Shown here: positions 37,839 to 50,193 of the stretch, one piece after another | Layout of the letters: each line of letters begins with the position of its first letter | How positions within the stretch are numbered: position 1 is the stretch's first letter | DNA from: Takakia lepidozioides | Taxonomy: Eukaryota; Streptophyta; Takakiopsida; Takakiales; Takakiaceae | DNA length: 60,000 bases | Direction: 5' to 3' | NCBI GenBank assembly: GCA_030704615.1 | Contig: CM060732.1 | Location: forward strand, 50,079,053-50,139,052 | The notes under the pieces: model-generated | Told to the model about the DNA's origin: nothing | What the model saw: only the letters and a program-made list of their open reading frames with translations | Database searches by the model: none | Position numbers and translations under genes: made by a program

Positions 37839-38383
37839 CGTCGCCTTGGAACACAATGTCTTCGAACCAATGTATTCTCCTACTACCACTGAGCGATATG
37901 CACATGCTTGGCCGTTCCACTCATACTCACTGCAATGACAATGCCCAGCTCTAACCACTCTTGCGTCACTTACGACCGATGCCCAACGAACACACACACA
38001 ACCACGGTAGAGAGAGAGCAGGGATTACGAACTACTCTCAATCAAACAAGCTACAGAAAAAAAATCAATACAGCGCCAGTGCATGTCAGACACTTCACAT
38101 GATAAAGCATTTGAATGTTAGAAAGGAAGAGATATAGAAACGTTCCACTCACATTCACTGCAATGAGAATGATCAACGGAAGCTCTTCTCTTCTCTTGTC
38201 TGTCGGTGGAGAGCAGCAGCCTTCAGAGAGACGAAGGACTCTTCTCTCTGCAATCAATAATGCCGCCCTCCGCAGCTCCGACGGACATCGACGGACATCG
38301 ACAGAGCTCATTAATTGAAGACGCCGTCGCTCGTTTCGACGGAAAAGTGAAGTACCGACTACCGACGGGCGGCTCAAAAGTTT
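37839..38383 (-). promoter_or_regulatory. Upstream region of the DUF2921 gene
   Basis: About 550 bp between the ATG and a G-box minisatellite. It holds the presumed 5' UTR and core promoter. No TATA box could be placed with confidence. Two CGACGGACAT units are adjacent near 38279. Confidence 0.4.
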
Positions 38384-38700
38384 CAAACAACACAAACACG
38401 TGTTTACTTTGGATGAGTTGGGGATGGATGTAGATTTCTGTCATAGGATGAGTTCTGTCATCCCCAAACAACGCAAACACGTGTTTACTTTGGATGAATT
38501 GGGGATGGATGTGGAATTCTGTTAGAGAATGAGTTCTGTCATCCCCAAACAACGCAAACACGTTACTTTGGATGATTGGGGGATGGATGTGGACTTCTGT
38601 CACAGGATGAGTTCTGTCATCTCCAAACAACGCAAACACGTGTTTTCCTTGGATGATTTGGGGATGGATGTGGGATCTGTCAGAGGATGATTGCTGTCGA
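38384..38700. repeat. Four-copy ~80 bp minisatellite with G-box palindromes
   Basis: Units start at about 38384, 38465, 38546 and 38624 with CAAACAACGCAAACACGTGT and continue TTTGGATGA, GGGGATGGATGTG, TTCTGTCA, GGATGAGTTCTGTCATC. CACGTG is intact in copies 1, 2 and 4 (38397, 38478, 38637) and broken by a small deletion in copy 3. The long frame on the minus strand is an artefact of the repeat. It is 550-860 bp upstream of the DUF2921 start. Confidence 0.9.
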
Positions 38701-38884
38701 TGGGATGGCTTATGGAAGGGTTACGTCTATGAGTCGGTATTTGTTCATCTTCAGTATATTCTTCGGTATTATTCCCTCGTCTCCTTCCTCGGCTGATATT
38801 GCTTCTTGCATCCTCGTGCACCTTTGCTTCGAGAGATGACCGAGCTGTTCTCATGCAAAACGTTCCCCGCATAATCGTGGACAA

Positions 38885-39530
38885 GTCTCTTCACAATCAC
38901 ACGGTTTTACCAACTTAATTCAGATCCTAGCTGCATAGCCTTGTCGAGATCTTCAAGCGGCGGTCCATAGTCGCGCCCAACTTGTTCTTGGCGAGTCCCG
39001 CCAGTCGCAAATCGTCAAAGGGGTTACTGGATGCTAGTTCGTCTACTTTCTGCAAATCGGTGAAAGACCCCTTGTACTAGAGTCACTCAAGCAGGACTTG
39101 GTGGATCCTAACAAGAGCAAAGTTTCAGCATTATCTGGTTGGAGGTGGTGTGCAGGGTTTTCGAAGTAGCTGCCAAGGGCGGCTTCTTCGTCTTCCAATG
39201 GAGAGCAAATCTTTGCCTGCCTCTGCAAACATTCACTGTTGGTTGATTGGCTTCTTTGCTGTAAATCTGTTGTACTCCGGCGTCTACTCGACATCTGCTC
39301 CTCGCGCTTTTTTTTTCCAGAACATATTCGCTTTGTTGTGGTCACTCTAACCCTAGGTGCCTACATAAATTGCGTGAATCTGTATCTGCGGTCTAGGACC
39401 TACGAATTACCAATATAGATCTTGAGCAATAACAGAGTTTCCCATTGCAAGCACGTGCATCCATTGAGATGGAATTTCATCTGATTTTCACAGCCTCCCT
39501 AGCTAGTTGCCCCAAGGACTTGGGAAAACC
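38885..39530. other. Non-genic or unassigned stretch
   Basis: A minus-strand frame near 39043-39345 is charged and serine-rich, and a second frame near 38920-39050 reads PLEDLDKAMQLGSELSW. Neither can be assigned. Both may be upstream debris of the NLR relic or noise. Confidence 0.3.
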
Positions 39531-39539
39531 TAGAAGATC

Positions 39540-40921
39540 GCGCAATGACTTAGGTCCAAGTTGATCAGATTTTTTAGACGGCTGATGGACTGCTCTGGCA
39601 ATTTTTTCAAGTTACAATAAATGACCATCAGCGATTGCAGAGCTTCCCATTCCCCTGCTGAATCTGACTTCTGGCAACCTCTCGAAGTTCAGAGACAAAT
39701 CACACAAGGCGAGGTCGAGGAGCGCGAGCTTTGAGAGCCCCCCAAGCCTGACACCCAGTCCACCTTCGGCACTTACCATGACACTCATACATTCTAGCCA
39801 TCACAGTGAGCACAAAAAGCATTCTCAGGCTCCTGAATTGAGTCATGTAACTTCTTGAGATCAGTACAACCTTCAAGATACCCAAGCTCTGTCAGCCCCA
39901 CATATGGTTAGGGAAGTTCTTTGACACTAAAACAACATTCCCTTCATCCAATTCCTCCAACTGTGTTGTATCACCAATGGCACTAGGTAGCTACGTGAGT
40001 CTTGCACAAGTCCCCATAGATTTGTTAGGTGCAATCGGGAAGTTTCAATAGCAAAGCTCGTCTGTAGCCAAAGTAGCCGAAGTAGCTATCAAAGACAGCA
40101 TGCACTTGCTACATATTTATCAAGATTCAACTGTACTAAGGGTTGTCACAAAAAACAATGTACTGAGCTTCAACTGAGCTTCAACTGTACTAAATGGTAA
40201 TTGTACATATTGTTGTGGTGGTGCATCTTAACGTACCATCCACAATGGCAGGTCTCCTGCGCACTAGATAAAAATGAGATTAATGCTGCCTGGACCATCG
40301 ATCATACCTTCATTCTGCCCTCCAAAGATGCTTGATGCATGCCCTGTTAATTGCTTATATTCTGTATAGCCAATTTCTTCAGCTCTAGCAGTCTATAAGG
40401 CAAACTCTCCACTCGCATGCCATGCCACTGCACCCATGCCAGCTCCTCTGGGTAATTAGCGCTACAACTCCAGGTGCAATCCGTTGATTGATAGCAACAT
40501 GCAATCCCATCATGGGAGTTGAGTCTAGGTTGGGAGAAGCTGGTTTGCTGGCGACCGCAAGGGATAGTCTTTGTTCCGCTGTGCCGAGATGCGGAGGGGG
40601 AACTTCGTGTCATCTGCACAAAGGAAAATATGTAGATACAACCTGGGCGATGAGAAATCTTTGTGCTCACGTACTCGCATGGTCCCGACTTCCGATTCAA
40701 ACATAATCATGTTCACTTGTAAGCCTTGCTTTTGATCAAGGAAATTCGCCAAATTCACACAAGAAGTTATGCACTTGCGACACCAACTGTCTTAAAATTG
40801 CACAAATATCTGCAAGTCTCCAGAGAGCTTTGAAATTTACCCAAGTCCCCTTCAGCATGGATTTCTCTGATACACCACAACCAACTGTGATGTCCACCAT
40901 ATCTCGTAGCAAGTCGTCCAT
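39540..40921 (-). pseudogene. NLR-type disease-resistance gene relic (LRR part)
   Basis: Minus-strand peptides in NLR order are scattered over several frames. DDLLRDMVDITV (~40900) resembles the MHDLLRDMG box after NB-ARC. LAWVQWHGMRVESLPYRLLE (~40440) resembles the start of LRRs in TNL-like proteins. LRR units follow: LPSAIGDTTQLEELDEGN (~39960), LEGCTDLKKLHDSIQEPENA (~39870), GGLSKLALLDLALCDL (~39730) and QSISRLKNLINLDLSHC (~39570). Stops and frame changes between units show decay. NB-ARC P-loop sequence is not in the window. Confidence 0.55.
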
Positions 40922-41204
40922 GTAATGCGCAAGTCGTCGCTGAGTGGAGACATGTAGAGCCCATATTTAGAAAACATGCTTACCGAAACAATCTCACATC
41001 CTAGTACAAAAATGGTCTATCTATCTGTCCATCTCTCTCTATGTAGTAAGTTATGGGGATGCCTTCTATATGAGAGAGACTACGGTATGTGGCACCTATG
41101 TGGCAGGACGCTTTTGTAGGAGGGAGTCTATGCATCATGTTGAAGGACCTTAGTACCTTAGTCTACTTAACCTTGTTCTGTTGAGTCATGTAGGCAACCA
41201 AGCA

Positions 41205-41315
41205 CTGCCGGGGGAAGGGGAAGAGCCCAAACATTTAGATAGCAGGATTTGAGCGCAGAATCACCTGGTGGTAACCAGTGCACTATCCAACTGAGCTACT
41301 CAGTGTTTTACATGA
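41205..41315 (-). repeat. tRNA-derived SINE, copy 3
   Basis: The minus strand has box A TAGCTCAGTTGG (41287-41298), then TAGTGCACTGGTTACCACC, then box B-like GCTCAAATCC (41245-41254) and CTGCTATC. The body ends in CTTCCCCTTCCCCCGGC, shared with copy 1. The 3' tail seen in the other copies is missing or diverged. Confidence 0.75.
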
Positions 41316-43493
41316 AAAGAGATTATTTCTAGATATATGTAGTGTATGCTTCGGATGAACTGTCATTGAATGATTAACCCTTTCCATACTTCATAAAGCA
41401 AAGCCTCTTGCCATGTACTATCTATATTGAGAAAAATTGCCATAGTTCAGTTCATGGGTAGAGCAAAGAACAACTATTCTACAATACCAAGGATACATGT
41501 ACAGTATTTTGTTATTATTATTTTAATCATGATGGCTATGCCTTACTAAGTAGGCTCTTGAATCTAAAATGAGGGCATTGAGGGTCTTCGAAAAGATAAA
41601 AACAAATACCGCAGTACCTTGGCAAGATCAACAATCATATGTCGAAATTTTATTTTATTTTGAGAATTTCATTTCAACATATGGAATATTTTTAAAGATA
41701 CTTTATTATCATTCACAAATTTACTTAATTTCACAAAATAAATTTCCAACAATCTTTGAAATATTAAAATTTGTGTCCAAGTTGCCAAGGTACTAGGGTA
41801 AAAGGGGAGGAAGACCTTTAATCCATAATAATAAAGGAGTCCTGGAAAAAATAACCAGGACAGGAGGCCATAAGGCTTACTGTACTACTGAGGGTCTTCA
41901 TAAATCTAAAATATTTATATGGTGATCACTGATTATTATCATTATATTATTATATATCCCGGGTGCTGATTGGTTTTGTTTTTATTATTATTTCCCCCAT
42001 GAACCCAGGGTCCACAGATGTCAACATGGTAGAAAAAGGTGGCAATCCCTGACGCTTCTTATGAAAGCAGAGCAGCTACTGTAGGCTCCCACATGCCATC
42101 ACATAACAAGCTCCCAGCAACCAAAAGGCCGCACGGTAGCCTACTTACAGACCACCAAGTGTGAGGCTGCAAGGCATGCAAGCCTTGCCCCCACACGACA
42201 CAGTACAGTAGGTAAATAGTGGAAAGAGGAAAACTCTACTTTTCTATCCAAGCATTGAAGGACGTGAACTTTGAAGATGAAGACAACCTTTCTGAATAAT
42301 GGTGAAGAGATCGACATGGAACAACAGGAGGTACATGTACCGTATAGAAAGGACAACTACTTAGTTACATAAGGGATGGGTTGAAATTGTTAAGCTAAAG
42401 GGGTCGTAAGCACTCTTGTGGAAGTGGAAGTGAATGATCGCATGTATGGAACCCTTTGAGATTGGGGGCTGCCCTTTCTCAACATCTAGTTTCACAGCAG
42501 CTTTCCTCTGTTTGTGGGGGGCTCACCCACTGCTAAGCTAACCCCTCTCCAGGAACGAAGGGCAGTGGTCCATGAAGGGCCACCAGCATAGCCTGCTCCC
42601 CCTCTGACTTGCTGTTTTACTCGCAGCCTTGCAGGGGCGGTTTTCACCCCGTTGGGGAACCCGCCAGAAAAGGCCAGCCACATTCAGAGCTCCGCAAGGA
42701 AAGCTCTCAATCTGGACTACCATCTTCCTGCTGGCGGCTCCTCGATCCTCACAAACTTATGGCTGCTTGACCGACCCGAAACATTAGGGGCTAAGTAATA
42801 ACTTTGCTCTAAACACACACAGACACAATCAAAGCTCGCTGCACTTTAATGAGGGGTTGTTAGTGCATGGACAGAGCCACACCCACAGCAGACATGTGGC
42901 GGACACGCCCTCAGGCATGCAGATTATCTCGAGTGATTCTCTAATATAGTTTTCTCTTCTAAACAGTGTTTTCTACTCTTTTGTTTGTTCTTTCTCTTGT
43001 TTGCATGTGAATTGGGGAGGGAGTAGGTAATGAACTGGACACCGTGTGGGTGCCTGATTATATTTGTGGGTCTGTGTGTAGAGCATTCCACACTGGTCTA
43101 GAACTGAAATGGGGGCCTTGTGAAGCTGAATTTGGTGTGTTATTAAGGATGAGGGATTGTTGTCGTTCATCGTAGGTAGGCCACATGGCGGGCTTGGTGA
43201 TTGCCAACTCAGGGGGGCACACGCGTCAAGTAAATTCTGCATTAAATTGACACCTGGCGAGCCGGTATGAGTATATCACCAGCGTTGCAAGCTGCTCGTC
43301 CTATCTCTTGCTCTCTCGCACATCTCTCACTTCATCTCTCGCATTCGAGCTACCCATTGTGCAAGACGAATTCCGAGGGCAGGATCACACATTTTCTGCA
43401 CCCACAGAAATAATCTGCACAGGTTTTTCAGCACGCACAGAGTGTCTCTATCTTGTGCTCTTGGGAGGGTGTTTAGCTGAAGTTGGTCTAAAC
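41316..43493. other. Intergenic, AT-rich then mixed
   Basis: 41.5-42.0 kb is strongly AT-rich without a gene. 42.5-42.75 kb is a GC-richer island with no supportable product. The last ~200 bp before 43494 is the presumed 5' UTR and promoter of the coiled-coil gene. Confidence 0.45.
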
Positions 43494-46128
43494 ATGGCCA
43501 CCGAAGTCGAGTCCCAGAAGCCCAGGGGGGAGGAAGTAGATTTCGTGCATCAGAAGATGGAGAAAATCGCCAAGGAAACCCAGGAGAAGCTAGGTGGACC
43601 GGAGGACAGCTCGGTTATTGCAGCGCAGATTGTGGTGCCATCCGAACTCGGCAAGGAAAATGAGAAGGTGAGTTCCTGCGTGCTCGAATTTTTTTTTAGT
43701 GTCAAGGAGAGCGAAGGAAGTTTAGCAAAGAGAAGAGAGAGAGACTCTCAGACAGTCTCATGGCGCTTGCTTGGAATTTTAGAGCTATTGTTTGACCAGC
43801 GATCAATCTTGATCTTCTGATGTAGTAGTTTGAATCACAATGTCTGTACACAGCGACTTTGATCTTGCTCATGAGTAGAACGCACTGATGTTTTCAAGGG
43901 AGTACCGTAATCTCACATATTCCCGTTGTCATCGCAGAAGATCAAGTCTCTGGAGATCGAGAATGCGAGGCTCAAATCCAGCTTGAAGGATTGCGAGGAA
44001 GCGCTAAGTATGGCGAACAACGAAACGGAGAAGTCCAACCAAGTGGCCCGCGACGCTAAGGCGAAGATTGCGGATCTTGAGAAGGCGCTTGACGAGCTGA
44101 GGACAGAGGTACAAGAAGCTGGGGCGAAGGCAGCATCTCTGGAGCTGAAACTGAAGGAGGCTGATGAGAGATGTTCGGATGCTGAATCCAAAATCAAGGA
44201 GATTGAGGGTAAGACGCGATTTGTCGCGCAGAACAACGACGCTCTTGCGGAGGATCTGCAGAACACACAAACCGGGTTGCAAGATCGGGAAGTAAAACTG
44301 GCAAATCTGGGTGATGCAGTCGCTGCTAGAGATGCAAAAATCAAGGAGAAGGAAGGATTGGTTGGCGATCTTTCTCAAAAGGTACTTTTTTATGCATCGT
44401 ATTACGTAATTTAGCAGGATATTTCATTGATCATAACAGCCTCATAACTGTCCTTCTCGTTCTCAAAAGGTACTTTTTTATGCATCGTATTACGTAATTT
44501 AGCAGGATATTTCATTGATCATAACAGCCTCATAACTGTCCTTCTCGTTCCAAGATCGTTCAGCATGTAGTGCATGTTGACTTAGTCTAAATCAAATACA
44601 TCATCTACAAAGATTTTCGTAACATATTCAATTTCCTGGACTCTCTTACTCGACATTTCAGGCACAGAGCTTTGAGTCTCGAGCTATTCCAGCGGAGCAG
44701 AAGGCGTCACAGTTGGGCGGACTTAAAGGAAATCTCGAGGAGAGGGCTGCTGGGGCAGAAAAGAAGCTTGCCAACGTGGGGCAGGCCAAACAACAAGGGG
44801 AAGCAACCATAGCTGATTACGAGGAGGAGCTGAGGGATGCTGAAGCCCGCGCAAATAAGCTGGAGGCAGCTCTTAGGGCCGAGCAAGAAAAGACAGCTAC
44901 TCTTGCAAGTGAAGTAGATGAGCTGAAGAAACAAACCCAGCAAGATTCCGGCCATGCGAGAGTGTTGGCTGAAAAAATTGCGGAATTGGACAGTGTACTC
45001 TCTGCTACGAAAGACGAGGGGGATAACACTAAAAGAAATTTGGAAGGGGAAAAACAGAATCTCGAACAAGTGAAGGAGGCGGAAGGCGAGGGGAAGAGTG
45101 CGGCTGAGAGAAAGACATACGAGCTTGGTAATGAAAAGAGTGGGTTGTTGTCCTCTATTGGTGATTTGAAGACAAGAATGTTGGGTGCATTTTCTAAGGC
45201 CGATGAGAAGGAAGCTGATGCGCAGGCCACTCGTGCGGAAGCTGAAGCCGCAGCTGGAAAGGCGACGAATTTGGAAGGTGTGCTAGGTTCGCAGTCGGAC
45301 AAGGTACATGATTTAGAACAAACTGAGAAGGGTTTATCAAGTGAATTGGAAGCCGCCAAGGCGAAGGCCCAGGCAGGAGAGAGAGCCGCTACGGAATTGC
45401 AAGACAAAGAGGCAAAGCTTGGAGAGATGGATGCTGATTTGAAGTCATCAGGAGAGAAGCTTGCAGATCTGGGGACAAAGCTCAAAAACTTACGACTGGA
45501 GCGTGATGAAGCCCAAAAATCTGCTGCTGACAAAGACGGCAGGTACGGGTTCCAGTTGAGAAAAGTTATTTCCTTTGAATTTCTGACTAACAAATGTGAC
45601 GCAGTCCCACCACCCTCTCTTATTACTCCTGTTGTGAGACAGTACCTCTTCAAATCCGACTGAGGGAATTTCACAAACTTTCCAGAGCTACAAGAAAAGT
45701 GTCTGACATATTTATGATATTCACAATCAGTTATTCTCCCTAAAACATAGAAATGAAAAGCTCATTGAACTGAGTAGAACTATGATGAAGTAACTGTACA
45801 TGAGAGAAAAATGGCAGCGACGCTTATTTGGCGTGTTGAATTTATTTTCATCTTGAGCAGGGTGAAGCAGCTGGAGGAGAAAATTGCTGATCTCGAGAAG
45901 GAAGTGCAACGCCTCCGGGAGCGAGAGGTAGAACTGGAAAATCAACTCAAGTCTGTAGGTGGAAAGGTGGACCGGCATACAGCAGCCGTCCGAGGTCACC
46001 AAGATGAGACTGTGGCGAAAGCTCAGAAAGCTGCAGCCCTGCAGGAGGAGGTGAAGGAAAATGAAGAGCATATCCAAGCTAAAGAAGAAGAATTCGTGGA
46101 GAGTGTCACCGAACCAGTGCAATCCTAG
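43494..46128 (+). CDS. Long coiled-coil protein, four exons
   Basis: Exons 43494-43667, 43938-44381, 44662-45542 and 45861-46128 have GT-AG borders and join in frame to 588 residues. The start is the ATG in AACATGGCC. Nearly the whole protein after residue ~58 is heptad-like and rich in Glu, Lys, Ala and Leu, with runs such as IADLEKALDELRTEV and VKQLEEKIADLEKEVQRLRE. It has no membrane segment or catalytic motif. This suggests a structural rod, similar in style to tropomyosin, SMC-arm or filament proteins, but the family cannot be named. Two AATAAA signals lie at 46398 and 46416. An 88 bp tandem duplication covers the end of exon 2. Confidence 0.8.
44373..44548 (+). repeat. Perfect 88 bp tandem duplication over a splice donor
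   Basis: 44373-44460 and 44461-44548 appear identical base for base. Each copy holds the last nine bases of exon 2 (TCTCAAAAG) plus the GTACTT donor and the first part of the intron. The first donor is the one used in the model. Confidence 0.95.
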
Positions 46129-47469
46129 ATGTGTAACGCTTTTATTACGTAAATATCTCCAGTTCTCAGTCTCAGACTCTTAATTTGTAGACCAGTTCTG
46201 TTGCATTGATCTTCTCTGTACATGCTCCAGTACAAAGGAAAACTCTTCTAGTAAAACCAGACCAACCCACTTGTATAGATGTAGTCAAGTTTTGTTGGGC
46301 GCTGAAGAGGGAGAAAATACCTTTGAGCATATTCGTTCTTATCTATGGTAGGTGTTTAACTTCCTTGGAGAGAATTGGATTTTTATACTTCCATTGCAAT
46401 AAATATTTCCATTGCAATAAATATAACTGCTAAATTTAATATTATGTGTATGCTTTTTCAACAATCTGACATCTAGACATTTTGTTGTCTGTCTACCTTA
46501 CGCAACAAGTCAGGGAGTGGGTATGAGGACTAATCTTTCATGTGGGACAATCCCTGGTTCAGAAAGGAGTATTGGTGAATGAATCAACACTGTTAGTTCT
46601 GAATGTAGATGTGGAACAAGGTAATTTTCATCCACTTTTTACAAGGCCCCAACTGAAATCATTAATGAAGTTACCTCAAAATCTTGCCCAAAATGCTGAA
46701 ACCTCTGACGTAACTGCTATGTACATTGTATATCGTTTGCAAACACCATTTAATACATTCCATGAGAGCTGACAGCTGTGAAGTTTTTAGAGCATAAGAA
46801 AAATTACATTACAACTTGCAGTTTACAAAAAATGCTATAATTTTGCAAGCGACGTGGTGAAACTTAGTATAGTGGCAGGCCAGTTGATGACATCCTTCTA
46901 CCTTTAAGAATGTGTGAACAAGGGCGCTATCGTATACATACGAGTATTGTACTGGTCAAGTGTTGTACTGGTTAACCCGGGTATTAGCTTGGGATGAGAG
47001 AACCTACCAGGCGGGGTGGGTAGGGCGGGTAGGTGACGGCCACAATACCCAAGATAAACCAAGGTTATCCTATCTCGGCCTACCTGCCCTACCATATCCA
47101 TATTGATACCTCTCGTGAATGCAGAGCGCCATACCAGTTCAAAGACCCTGATGTCCTTCTTGAATCCTTGGTAGGGTCTTGCAATATACTAGCACACATT
47201 CTAGGGAAGGTTGACGGCTGTGTAGAGGGAACCTTTGGGCGGCAGACTGCAGTTAGGGTGAGAGATTTGTTAGAGGGGGTGGTTGTATAATTGACAATAA
47301 ACTTCATACCCGGGTTGATATCTGCCTGGTATTGTACAATTCCAAACCCTACTATTGATACCACATATTGGATCTTGCAAAAACAATACTTATACTTCTA
47401 TTTCAGAAATCCTTGTTTTGCAATACCTAGGGCCATACCAGTGTTGGATTGTATTGAGAGTCCACCTGG
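46129..47469. other. Intergenic
   Basis: The first ~300 bp is likely 3' UTR of the coiled-coil gene, with a duplicated TTCCATTGCAATAAATA around the poly(A) signals. No other gene is supported. Confidence 0.45.
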
Positions 47470-48012
47470 TTGTCGTGCACCTAAGCATCGTGTCACAACA
47501 TACATCGTTGTCCACCATACATTCTAAGCACACAATCCTAGAAAGCTATGCCACAATGATAATGGAAGTGAACACACACTGGAAACACTCCACTCATGAA
47601 TCCATTCAATCACATAAACTAAGTCAAGCCAAGGGCACCTTTGCTAAACGAATCCACCCTACAAAGCCCTCCCACACTCCCTCTCAATACCTAGAGTTAT
47701 GGAGGTTGGAGAGGCTCACGGAGGCTCAACTACAAGAAGATGAGCCCTCCTCAACACTCACAAGGGGAAAACCCATCCCCATGTCCCAAGTGAGGTTTGA
47801 CATCTCACTTGGTATGTGAGACCAAATGAAGTCCCAACACACAAAATACAAATATAAATATCCAAAATGTCCTAGTTAACTAGAAGTAGGTAATTCTAGT
47901 TAACCATGACTAAAACCATGACAGCTGTCGTACACCTAAGCATCGTGCCACAACATACATCGCTGTCCACCATACATTCTAAGCACACAATCCTAGAAAA
48001 CTATGCCACAAT
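47470..48012 (+). repeat. Pair of 88 bp direct repeats, 455 bp apart
   Basis: 47470-47557 and 47925-48012 share TGTCGTGCACCTAAGCATCG-type sequence through CTATGCCACAAT with roughly six differences. The interval between them has no gene. The pair lies next to the 3' side of element 2 and may belong to its LTR or to another short element. Confidence 0.75.
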
Positions 48013-48267
48013 CGTCCCCCTAGCTGGTGATTAGGTCCCTCTAACACCGGATAGCTGACAAGTATCCATCTCAATAAAATCATCGTTTGGTCTTCAATCG
48101 CACATGTCCTAGTATCTAAAGTCAATAGATCAAGAGGTCGGGTGCAAAAGTAGCCCCATCGTTACTCGCCTTCCTGCAATCCATAATCTTCAATTAAGTA
48201 TCCATGGCGTTGAGCTCCCATCAGCTAGACCTTGGATCACTTGTCAATTCCACCATTGTCATGCCCA
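48013..48267. other. Flank of element 2, 3' side
   Basis: This is short DNA after the PHD frame of element 2. A 3' LTR would be expected here or just below, but I cannot define its borders. Confidence 0.3.
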
Positions 48268-48733
<466 letters not shown>

Positions 48734-49578
48734 GTTGTGTCCACACATCCGGATCATCAAGGTTGAGAACTACTGCAGTCTCCCTACGAATAGATGCAGG
48801 CAAATCTGGCTCTCGGCCAAAGAGAAGGAAATAAGGCGAGAACGAGGCAAGTGATGCCTGTTTGCTAAACCTGTAGCCCATGGCCAACCAAGGTAGCTGA
48901 AGGTCCCAATCTCCTCAGTGTCCCTTCTGCAAACCATATTTGCGCAAGCCTCGCTTGACTGTTTGTACAACCCTCCCTGCCAGGCCATCAGCCTCGGGAT
49001 GATCCCGAGAAGTAGTGCGGTGATCTATCAAGGTTTGCTCACACAAAGCCTGAAACTCCCCCAAGAACTCTCTCCCCTGGTCCGTGAGTACCTCGGCTTT
49101 GAGCACCAAATTGGCTAAGCACTCGATCTAAGAATGCATACGCAGCCCCCTCACTTGCCGTGTCAGGCAATGCCACCAGTTCAATCCACTTGGAGAAATG
49201 TTCCACCATCACCAGCACATATTTGTTATGGCGAATCGTTAGTGGCAATGGGCCTGTGAAGTCAAGACTCCAACGATAGCCCAAACCCATAATGGGTAAA
49301 GGATGCAATTGTGGAGTAGATGCATTGAAAGAAGCTCGCACTCTATCACACACCATACACCTTGCCACTAATTGTTGCACATCTATGTGCATGCCACTGT
49401 CCTTGCAACAAACTATGAGTACGCCGCACCCCAAAATGTACCAACTCCTCATGGGCATGGCGTACCAATCGCGCTCGTTGTGTTGGATGAGGCACAATCC
49501 CTCACTCGTCCATCCTCCCATACTCGGAGTAGGTGAATCCCCTCCCACTTGAACCTCTTGGCTCATTGTAGGATCCAA
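48734..49578 (-). pseudogene. Integrase of element 2
   Basis: The zinc-binding region ends with VARCMVCDRVRASF. The DDE core has the first Asp in WSLDFTGPLP, the second in VLTDQGREF, and a third position reading EADGLAGRVVQT, where ADGLAER is the usual form. The catalytic Glu is therefore Gly here. FSPYFLLFGREPDLP and LDDPDVW close the domain. Frame changes near 49100 and 48900 also break it. Its C-terminal module has been inverted. Confidence 0.88.
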
Positions 49579-49982
49579 TCTCTCTCCTTAGCAGTCACAC
49601 TGGCTGTTGTCTCTCTAGTACGAAGGTAGGCCAACACTGTTGCATCTTCATGCATATCCTTAGCACCACCAAGCTCCTCACTGATCTCCGGATCGTCATG
49701 CACACCATCTACATGACCAATGCTATGGGATGGACCAGCTTGAGCTCTCATTGCTAGGATGCACAAAAAGGCAGATACATGTCATCCTGGCACCATCTCC
49801 TCATCCGTCTCACCATGCCACCGAGCTCCAGTATCATCATGCTCGCTCGTGCATGGATTACGACTCAATCCATCTGCATCCCGATTGACAATACCGGCTC
49901 GATGCACCATCTGAAAGTCGTATTCTTAAAGCATAAGTGCCCACCGTGCAAACTTCCCTGTAAGCTTGTCTGACTCCATCAA
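49579..49982 (-). pseudogene. RNase H to integrase connection of element 2
   Basis: Broken frames link RNase H to integrase. The start reads on from DHQPLK with fragments like SDKLTGKFARWALML. The rest is too decayed to describe. Confidence 0.5.
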
Positions 49983-50193
49983 TCACTTCAATGGTTGGTG
50001 ATCCGTGACAAGGGTGAAGAGATTGCCATAGAGGTAGCATCTGAAATGTGCCACTGCCCATACCGCAACTAGACACTCCCATTCATAGGATTTATACTTC
50101 ACCTCGGCATCATTGTTTGAGCGGCTAGCATATGCCACTACGAACTCTCTTCCCTCATCATCCATCTGTGTGAGCGCTGCTCCAATCCCGAGC
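49983..50193 (-). pseudogene. RNase H of element 2, C-terminal part
   Basis: The minus strand reads GIGAALTQMDDEGREFVVAY, then EVKYKSYEWECLVAVWAVAHFR, ending TLVTDHQPLK. It continues the first part at 51598-51809 after removal of the 1.4 kb insertion. Confidence 0.85.

Noticed and set aside
37839-37997. N-terminal extension of the DUF2921 frame
   Set aside because: The frame is open for 53 more codons, but the extension is Cys-rich and unlike the family. The ATG at 37838 is followed directly by a signal-anchor helix.
38223-38639. Minus-strand ORF with FALFGDDRTH repeats
   Set aside because: The repeated peptide is only the translation of the ~80 bp minisatellite, and the copies change frame.
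43308-43493. Upstream extension of the coiled-coil gene
   Set aside because: The frame is open, but the sequence is not heptad-like. AACATGGCC at 43494 is a better start context.
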